From the NCBI GenBank assembly GCA_004557805.1, contig SFFS01000086.1:1-10125 (forward strand): a DNA stretch of 10,125 bases, read 5' to 3'. Positions 6,149-10,125 of the stretch are shown in pieces. Origin of the DNA: Clostridiales bacterium. GTDB lineage: Bacteria > Bacillota > Clostridia > Christensenellales > Aristaeellaceae. The notes below the pieces were generated by a model, which did not search any database, was not told where the DNA came from, and was given only the letters and a program-made list of their open reading frames with translations. The position numbers were made by a program, and so were the translations under genes. The first letter of the stretch is position 1. Every line of letters starts with the position of its first letter.

Positions 6149-6195
6149 AGGGCGAAACCTGCCGCAGAGAATGTCTTAAATTTCGTGCGGAGGGC

Positions 6196-6224
6196 TTGCA
6201 TTCGCTGACAGGATATGATATACT
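6196..6224 (+). promoter_or_regulatory. Extended -10 promoter of rpmE
   Basis: TTGCAT (6196-6201) and TATACT (6219-6224) are 17 bases apart, and TG at 6216-6217 gives an extended -10 element. It lies about 55 bases upstream of the rpmE start. Confidence 0.75.
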
Positions 6225-6280
6225 CAGCCTTGCGGTTTGTTCAGTTAGATCGAACTCAGCCAAGCGGAGAGGTGAAACAA

Positions 6281-6478
6281 GTGAAAGAGGGCATCCATCC
6301 GAAGTATCAGGAGGCGACGGTTCGCTGCGTCTGCGGTGAAACGTTTAAGACCGGCTCCACCAAGCCGGAACTGAGAGTTGAAATTTGCTCCAAGTGCCAT
6401 CCGTTCTTTACCGGCAAGCAGAAGCTGGTGGACACGGGCGGACGCGTGGATCGCTTCAAGAAGCGCTACGGTCTGTAA
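6281..6478 (+). CDS. rpmE: 50S ribosomal protein L31 (zinc-ribbon form)
   Basis: L31 is a small protein of the large ribosomal subunit that helps bridge the subunits. The 65 residues begin (M)KEGIHPKYQEATVRC and contain the zinc ligands as CVC (residues 15-17) and CSKC (36-39). They end with the typical FTGKQKLVDTGGRVDRFKKRYG. This is the zinc-containing (C+) type. The start is GTG at 6281: GGAGAGG (6266-6272) lies eight bases before it, and the protein then begins exactly where family members do. In-frame upstream starts at 6215 or 6272 would add residues not found in L31. The promoter and terminator frame it as its own unit. The order rpmE, DUF1385, prmC is common in Clostridia. Confidence 0.96.
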   Translation: MKEGIHPKYQEATVRCVCGETFKTGSTKPELRVEICSKCHPFFTGKQKLVDTGGRVDRFKKRYGL

Positions 6479-6493
6479 TCGATACGCGGACAG

Positions 6494-6532
6494 AGCGAGT
6501 CGAATTTTTTCGGCTCGCTTTTCTGTTTTTTT
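6494..6532 (+). terminator. Rho-independent terminator of rpmE
   Basis: AGCGAGTCG (6494-6502) pairs with CGGCTCGCT (6511-6519) with one wobble and an 8-base loop. A T-rich tract extends to about 6532. Confidence 0.88.
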
Positions 6533-6555
6533 CGGGCGCATCCGAATATCCGGAG

Positions 6556-6584
6556 TTTACGCCGCGCGCTTTTCGTTGTATACT
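6556..6584 (+). promoter_or_regulatory. Probable promoter of the DUF1385 gene
   Basis: TTTACG (6556-6561) and TATACT (6579-6584) have a 17-base spacer and match consensus at 4 and 5 of 6 positions. A perfect small hairpin, GCGGAT-AAG-ATCCGC (6591-6605), sits at the expected 5' end of the transcript and may protect it. Confidence 0.6.
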
Positions 6585-6634
6585 ATATATGCGGATAAGA
6601 TCCGCACTGTAAAAAAGAAAGGCAGGCTGATCAC

Positions 6635-7660
6635 ATGCCGAAAAAAGATACATCTCCCAAGCGCGTCGATATCGGCGGGCAGGCGGTTCTCGAGGGCGTA
6701 ATGATGAAAGCGCCCGACAGCATCGCAATCGCCGTTCGCAAGCCCGACGGTTCCATCTGCGTCAGATGCGACCCGTACGTCTCCCCGGCGAAGAAGCACA
6801 AATGGATGGGCTGGCCCATCGTACGCGGCGCGGTGAACATGGTCAACATGCTCGTGATGGGCATGAATACGCTCGAGGCTTCCAGCCGCATGCTCGGCGT
6901 GGAGGAAGAGGAGCCGACAAAGTTCGAAAAGTGGCTCTCGAAAACATTCGGCAAGAGCATCGATAAAATCGTCATGGGCGTAGCCATCGTCATGGCCGTG
7001 TTCCTGTCGGTCGGGCTTTTCATGGTCATTCCGAGCATCATTGCCACGCTGATCAACAAGGCCGTCAAATCGCTGCTGGTCGTCAACCTCTGCGCGGGCG
7101 TAGTGCGCATCGCCATTTTAATTACGTACATCTGGGCCTGCGGCAAAATCCCGGATATGCGCCGCACGTTTGAATATCACGGCGCGGAGCACAAGACGGT
7201 CTACTGCCACGAGGCGGGGCTGGAGCTGACGCCGCAGAACGCCAAACAGTTCTCCACCCTGCACCCGCGCTGCGGCACGAGCTTCCTGCTCATCACGATG
7301 ATTATCGCGCTGCTGGCGGGCGCGGTTGTCGATCAGCTGCTGCACGTGATTTTCGGCGTGGAACGGCTGACGTTCCTGGCGCGCCTGGCGCGCAGCATCA
7401 TCATCCTTCCGCTGATCGCCGGCATCTCGTATGAAACGCTCAAAGGCCTCGCCCACAGCAACAATAAGCTCGTGCGCGCGCTGCGCTGGCCGGGCCTGAT
7501 GCTTCAGCACCTCACCACCCGCGAACCGGACGAGAAGCAGCTGGAAGTGGCTATCGCCTCGATGAAGGCCGCGCTGGACGGAAAGCCGATGCCCGATACG
7601 ATCCTCGGCAGGGAAGAAAGCGCCGAAAAAACGCCGGAAGCGCCGGAAACGGAAGCATGA
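6635..7660 (+). CDS. DUF1385 (YqhQ-like) integral membrane protein
   Basis: The 341-residue protein has both hallmarks of the DUF1385 family: the N-terminal GGQAVLEGVMM (14-24) and the central EYHGAEHKTVYCHE (180-193) with HPRCGTSF (210-217). The conserved His, Glu and Cys residues of the central motif look like a metal or catalytic site, but the function of the family is not established. Membrane segments are likely at about 111-140, 148-169, 216-238 and 252-272. The C-terminal tail (297-341) is acidic and probably cytosolic. The ATG at 6635 has AAAGGCAGG upstream. The stop overlaps the prmC start as ATGA, so the two are co-transcribed. In many Clostridia this gene sits between rpmE and prmC-prfA, as here. 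Confidence 0.94.
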   Translation: MPKKDTSPKRVDIGGQAVLEGVMMKAPDSIAIAVRKPDGSICVRCDPYVSPAKKHKWMGWPIVRGAVNMVNMLVMGMNTLEASSRMLGVEEEEPTKFEKWLSKTFGKSIDKIVMGVAIVMAVFLSVGLFMVIPSIIATLINKAVKSLLVVNLCAGVVRIAILITYIWACGKIPDMRRTFEYHGAEHKTVYCHEAGLELTPQNAKQFSTLHPRCGTSFLLITMIIALLAGAVVDQLLHVIFGVERLTFLARLARSIIILPLIAGISYETLKGLAHSNNKLVRALRWPGLMLQHLTTREPDEKQLEVAIASMKAALDGKPMPDTILGREESAEKTPEAPETEA

Positions 7661-7902
7661 AGAACAGGCGAAACGCGCTGAAGAAAGCCGCCGCGCTGCT
7701 GGAAACCGCGGGCTGCTCCGACGCGCGGCTGGATGCGGAGTGGCTGCTCGCGGAGGTCGCAGGACTTTCGCGGCTTGCCCTTCTGCTTGATTTGGACGCG
7801 CCGCTTTCCGAGCAGGAGGCGGCGCGATTTTCGGATTATACGGCGCGGCGGGCGGCGGGCTTTTTGGCCTCGGGGCGGCGGCCCTCCTCCAGGGTGCAGT
7901 AG
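7657..7902 (+). pseudogene. prmC: 5' fragment of release-factor glutamine methyltransferase PrmC
   Basis: PrmC (HemK) methylates the Gln of the GGQ motif in translation release factors. Residues 1-68 match the N-terminal helical domain that binds the release factor: LDAEWLLAEVAGLSRLALLL (25-44), then LSEQEAARF and YTARRAAG (61-68). The family continues with GEPLQYI, the SAM-binding fold and the NPPY motif, but here the similarity stops at about 7860. The frame then runs 13 more codons into unrelated sequence, which is the reverse complement of an M20 peptidase end, and stops at 7902. The methyltransferase domain and prfA, expected next, are missing. Since prmC is important for growth, an assembly join at 7860 is more likely than a natural truncation. 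The ATG overlaps the DUF1385 stop. Confidence 0.85.
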
Positions 7903-8204
7903 CTCTCCAGCAGCTGCTTGTAGAAGTCCACTGCCGGGGGCAGAGCCAGCACCGACAGGTTCTCCGCCGCGGCGTGGATGCTGGCGTGCTGCTGGTGGTT
8001 GATCTCCAGCGGGGCAAAGCGCAGGGCGTTGTCGGTGACTTCCTTATAGAAGCGGGCGTCGGTGCCGCCGGTCATGATGTAGGGGCAGACGTCGTAGCCG
8101 GGGTAGACCTTGGCCATCGTCTCTTCCAGCAGCTTGAAGGGGGCGGCGTGATAGTCCGCCACGGGGGGCACCGCGTCCTGATAGATGACCTCGGCCTCCA
8201 CGCC
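7861..8204 (-). pseudogene. C-terminal fragment of an M20-family peptidase
   Basis: On the minus strand this part encodes about 115 residues typical of the end of M20 metallopeptidases. The pieces are DAVPPVADYHAAPFKLLEE, the conserved YIMTGGTDARFY, and SIHAAAENLSV, whose His corresponds to the C-terminal metal ligand, then AVDFYKQLLESY. The N-terminal two thirds of the enzyme, with the first metal ligands and the dimerisation lid, are absent. On its 5' side it is joined in frame to a metH fragment at about 8205; on its 3' side it runs into prmC at about 7860 without its own stop, so the open frame ends at 7836. Together with the metH part it forms an open frame at 7836-8552, which should not be read as a real fusion protein. 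It cannot be active as it stands. Confidence 0.82.
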
Positions 8205-8680
8205 GTACTTCTTCGCCAGCGGAAGAATCGCATCGAGCGACGCCTGCGAGGCGTTGACGCTGTTGATCAGGCACTTGCCGGGCGCAGCGCGCAGGCCCGC
8301 CTCAATCGCCTCGGGGTTGCTCGAGTCGATCTGCAGCGGCAGCGTCACGGCGCCGGAGATCGCCGTCACGGCGCGGCGCATCGTCTCCGCCTCATCGATT
8401 CCCGGCAGGCCGACGTTCACGTCGAGAATCTGCGCGCCCGCATCCGCCTGCTCCACCGCCTGGGAGACGAGATACTCCATGTCCCCCTCCAGCAGCGCCT
8501 GCTTCATGCGCTTCTTGCCTGTCGGATTGATGCGCTCGCCAATCACGCGCACGCCCCGCCCGAATTCGCAGATCTCCCCCGCGGAGCAGATGCCGTGGAT
8601 GCGCCCGCCGTCCCAGCGGGCCGTCTTTCCGGAAAGCTGGCGCGCCAGCGCCTCGATAAAGGCCGGGGATGTGCCGCAGG
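8205..8680 (-). pseudogene. metH: Internal fragment of cobalamin-dependent methionine synthase (MetH)
   Basis: Read on the minus strand this stretch begins with CGTSPAFIEALARQL, resembling the end of the homocysteine-binding domain (CGTTP pattern). It continues through a linker into the pterin-binding domain: VIGERINPTGKKRMKQAL, DAGAQILDVNVGLPGIDE, LPLQIDSSNPEAIEAGL, and LINSVNASQASLDAILPLAKKYG. These are hallmark segments for binding methyltetrahydrofolate. Both ends are lost: the start joins an MBOAT gene at about 8680 and the end joins an M20 peptidase at about 8205. No cobalamin-binding or activation domain follows. Base use (many gcg/cgc codons) resembles the left part of the window more than the pieces on either side. 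The only usable start inside is GTG 8552, without a convincing ribosome binding site. Confidence 0.78.
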
Positions 8681-8982
8681 GTATCTGCGAAGAGCCCCGC
8701 GTACTTGAAGACCCCCAGGGCGGCCAGGTTCAGCACGATGCCGATCACCAGCACCGCCCGTCGCCCGCCCCGGGAAGACTGCTTGTCCATCAGCAGCCCG
8801 GCGAAGAAGTTCACCAGGATGGAGCCAATCATAATGAGCACATAGACCGGCTCTCCATAGGCGTAAAAGACCAAATTGGCCAAAAGCAGGAAGAAGTTTC
8901 TGAATTTGAAGGGCAAAAGATGGCTGACCAGCAGCACCACCGTCAAAAACAGAAACAGGAAGGGTAAGCTTGAAAAAACCAT
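8681..8982 (-). pseudogene. 5' fragment of an MBOAT-family O-acyltransferase
   Basis: The first 100 or so residues are a typical start of AlgI/DltB-like membrane-bound O-acyltransferases: MVFSSLPFLFLFL, LPFKFRNFFLLLANLVFYAYGEP (23-45), then LVNFFAGLLMDK and LGVFKYAGLF (89-98). Three membrane helices can be seen at about 2-22, 47-65 and 77-94. Such proteins pass acyl groups across the membrane for O-acylation of exported polysaccharides. The similarity stops near residue 101; the open frame goes on to 8392, but out of frame through metH sequence. The catalytic His region, which lies much further on in the family, is absent. The start has GGAGA upstream on the minus strand. It follows the DUF4358 lipoprotein gene in the same direction. 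Confidence 0.85.
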
Positions 8983-9004
8983 AATGATCGGATTCTCCTG
9001 GAAA

Positions 9005-9039
9005 GACTGCCGGGCAGTCCTTTCGATTGCCCGGCAGTC
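9005..9039 (-). repeat. Perfect 12-bp hairpin between the lipoprotein and MBOAT genes
   Basis: GACTGCCGGGCA (9005-9016) and TGCCCGGCAGTC (9028-9039) are perfect inverted copies with an 11-base loop. On the minus strand it starts 26 bases after the DUF4358 stop and ends 23 bases before the MBOAT start. It is followed only by TTTCC, so it is at best a weak or partial terminator, or an RNA-stabilising stem within the operon. Confidence 0.7.
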
Positions 9040-9064
9040 GGTATATGGGTTTTATTTTGCGGCC

Positions 9065-9601
9065 TTAAGCAATGGCCCCCTGGAAGGCGGAGACCATCTC
9101 GTCATAGTGGGAGGAGAAGAACAGTCCCACATAGACGCCGTCGGTGACCACCTCGCACTTTTCAGCCAGAGCCTGGCTGTCGGGGTCATAGGAAGCGGCC
9201 TGCTCGGCGATGGCGTCCAGACGGGCCTCCAGCTTGGCGGCCACGTCAGCCGCGGCGGCTTCGTCCGTGGCCTGGACCATCATAATTTCGTCAGGGAAGG
9301 CCGCCCCGGTCATTGCGGTGAAGCCGGAAGCGCCCGCCACCTGGGCTGCGTCAATGCCATACAGCTCGGTCAGGCGGTCTGCCTCCACCTCTACATAGTC
9401 GGTCAGGCCGCAGTCGGTGAGGATCTGGGTCCGCAGGGCGGCCAGGTCCACGCCAGCGGCGGGGGGCTCGGTCACCTCAGTCTGGCTGCTGGGGTTTTGG
9501 TTGTCCGTTTCCTCCGGTGCGGGTTCCTCCCCACAGGCGGCCAAGGATAACACCATGGTCAGGGTCAGCAGGATCGCTGCAAGAGATAATAACCGTTTCA
9601 T
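9065..9601 (-). CDS. DUF4358 lipoprotein
   Basis: The 178-residue protein has a lipoprotein signal: KR, a hydrophobic core (about 4-20) and the lipobox LAAC with Cys23. An acidic, Pro/Glu/Thr-rich linker follows (24-48). The mature domain (about 50-178) matches the DUF4358 pattern, including GLTDYVEVEADRLTELYGID (85-75 region onward), FPDEIMMVQATDEAAAADVAAKL, and a closing VYVGLFFSSHYDEMVSAF. It would sit on the outer face of the membrane. The function is unknown, but such genes are frequently found beside MBOAT and SGNH-hydrolase genes in Clostridia, as here. The start at 9601 has GAGG four bases away and a better AGGAGG 14 bases away, so initiation may be weak. Confidence 0.82.
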   Translation of the reverse strand: MKRLLSLAAILLTLTMVLSLAACGEEPAPEETDNQNPSSQTEVTEPPAAGVDLAALRTQILTDCGLTDYVEVEADRLTELYGIDAAQVAGASGFTAMTGAAFPDEIMMVQATDEAAAADVAAKLEARLDAIAEQAASYDPDSQALAEKCEVVTDGVYVGLFFSSHYDEMVSAFQGAIA

Positions 9602-9651
9602 ACTTCCTCATTCATCCTCCTAAAAAATAGTTGCGCGCTGGTGTTTGCTCA

Positions 9652-9671
9652 GCGGCCCCATTCCGGGCCGC
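9652..9671 (-). repeat. GC-rich hairpin between the SGNH hydrolase and DUF4358 genes
   Basis: GCGGCCC (9652-9658) pairs perfectly with GGGCCGC (9665-9671) around CATTCC. On the minus strand no T tract follows, so it is probably not a terminator. It may stabilise or partly attenuate the operon message. Confidence 0.5.
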
Positions 9672-9683
9672 AAAGGCAAAATA

Positions 9684-10125
9684 TTACTTCAGTGCCTCCG
9701 GCACATGGGTGAGAAGATAGTTCGCCCACGCCTCGGCGCCGCTGTAATTGAAATGAATCCCCATGGCTTTGTCCCCGCTGAAATCGGCCCGCAGGAATCC
9801 GTTTTCATCGGAAACCGCCTCGGCTATGTTGACGAAATACCATTCCTTCTCCTGGCAGATCTGCTTCATCTGGTCGTTGAAGGCCTGGATTGTGGTGTTG
9901 TTCAAGGCGCCGTCCGCCCGGGGGCTGTCGGCGGTCATGGGGGTGACGGATTCAATCAGGATGGCCGTGTCAGGCAATCTGGCCTGAATCTCACCCACCA
10001 ATGTTACCAAATCTTGACATGCTCTGTCAACACCCCCGGAGATACAATTCATCCCCAGCATGAGATAAACTTTTTTTGCGCCGGAGCTGGCCACCCCATC
10101 GGCCACTGCCGGGCGCTGGCCGGAG
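9684..10125 (-). CDS. SGNH/GDSL hydrolase-like protein, C-terminal part (runs off the window)
   Basis: The open frame continues past the window edge at 10125, so only the last ~147 residues are seen. VYLMLGMNCISGG resembles block III of SGNH hydrolases, where the Asn helps form the oxyanion hole. AILIESVTPMT and the closing GIHFNYSGAEAWANYLLTHVPEAL resemble the C-terminal block that carries the catalytic His. The residue at the DxxH Asp position is Met (MGIH), although a nearby Asp (GDKAMGIH) might serve. Block I with the nucleophilic Ser lies outside the window. With the downstream DUF4358 lipoprotein and MBOAT genes it fits an exported polysaccharide O-acetylation or deacetylation locus. 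The GTG at 10106 is not the true start, because the frame is open beyond it. Confidence 0.78.
   Translation of the reverse strand, partial: SGQRPAVADGVASSGAKKVYLMLGMNCISGGVDRACQDLVTLVGEIQARLPDTAILIESVTPMTADSPRADGALNNTTIQAFNDQMKQICQEKEWYFVNIAEAVSDENGFLRADFSGDKAMGIHFNYSGAEAWANYLLTHVPEALK

Noticed and set aside
7974..8967. Plus-strand open frames opposite the metH/MBOAT pieces
   Set aside because: The minus strand carries recognisable protein families here; the plus-strand translations do not.
1..10125. CRISPR arrays, tRNA or rRNA genes, insertion sequences
   Set aside because: No spaced direct repeats, tRNA-like cloverleaf, rRNA sequence, transposase or terminal inverted repeats were seen.

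Overview
The window looks like GC-rich, low-GC-content-lineage-type (Bacillota) chromosome, probably from an uncultured gut Clostridia member. The grounds are a short two-helix SecG, a zinc-ribbon L31 protein, the order rpmE - DUF1385 (YqhQ-like) - prmC, a DUF1934 protein, a CsoR-type repressor beside a metal ATPase, and strong GGAGG-type ribosome binding sites. The taxonomic placement is inference; no rRNA is present.

Left part (1-3484): secG ends at a good terminator and faces, tail to tail, a minus-strand lone 2-oxoacid dehydrogenase acyltransferase-like protein whose usual catalytic His and Asp positions are changed. Next is a minus-strand regulator resembling phage-type sigma-like activators, expressed from a perfect TTGACA-N17-TATAAT promoter. 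Divergent from it runs an XRE repressor gene that forms a tightly overlapped operon with a DUF1934 protein and a protein I do not recognise.

Middle part (3485-6148): a metal-homeostasis locus. A csoR-like gene with the complete Cys-His-Cys metal site carries an in-frame TAG at codon 22. It has its own terminator and is followed by a promoter with two CsoR-like operator candidates, a P1B-type metal ATPase without an N-terminal metal-binding domain, and a coupled 57-residue two-helix membrane protein.

Right-middle (6149-7860): rpmE with an extended -10 promoter and terminator, then the DUF1385 membrane protein with its own promoter, overlapping the start of prmC. prmC is cut off after about 68 codons.

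Right end (about 7861-10125): sequence continuity breaks. In minus-strand order there is the end of an SGNH hydrolase gene (running off the window), a DUF4358 lipoprotein, and the first ~100 codons of an MBOAT O-acyltransferase. These are followed by an internal piece of metH and then the C-terminal piece of an M20 peptidase, which abuts the broken prmC. The three abrupt joins (about 7860, 8205 and 8680), each inside a gene, look like an assembly chimera or a rearranged stretch rather than functional fusions. The MBOAT/DUF4358/SGNH set on its own is a plausible polysaccharide O-acylation locus.
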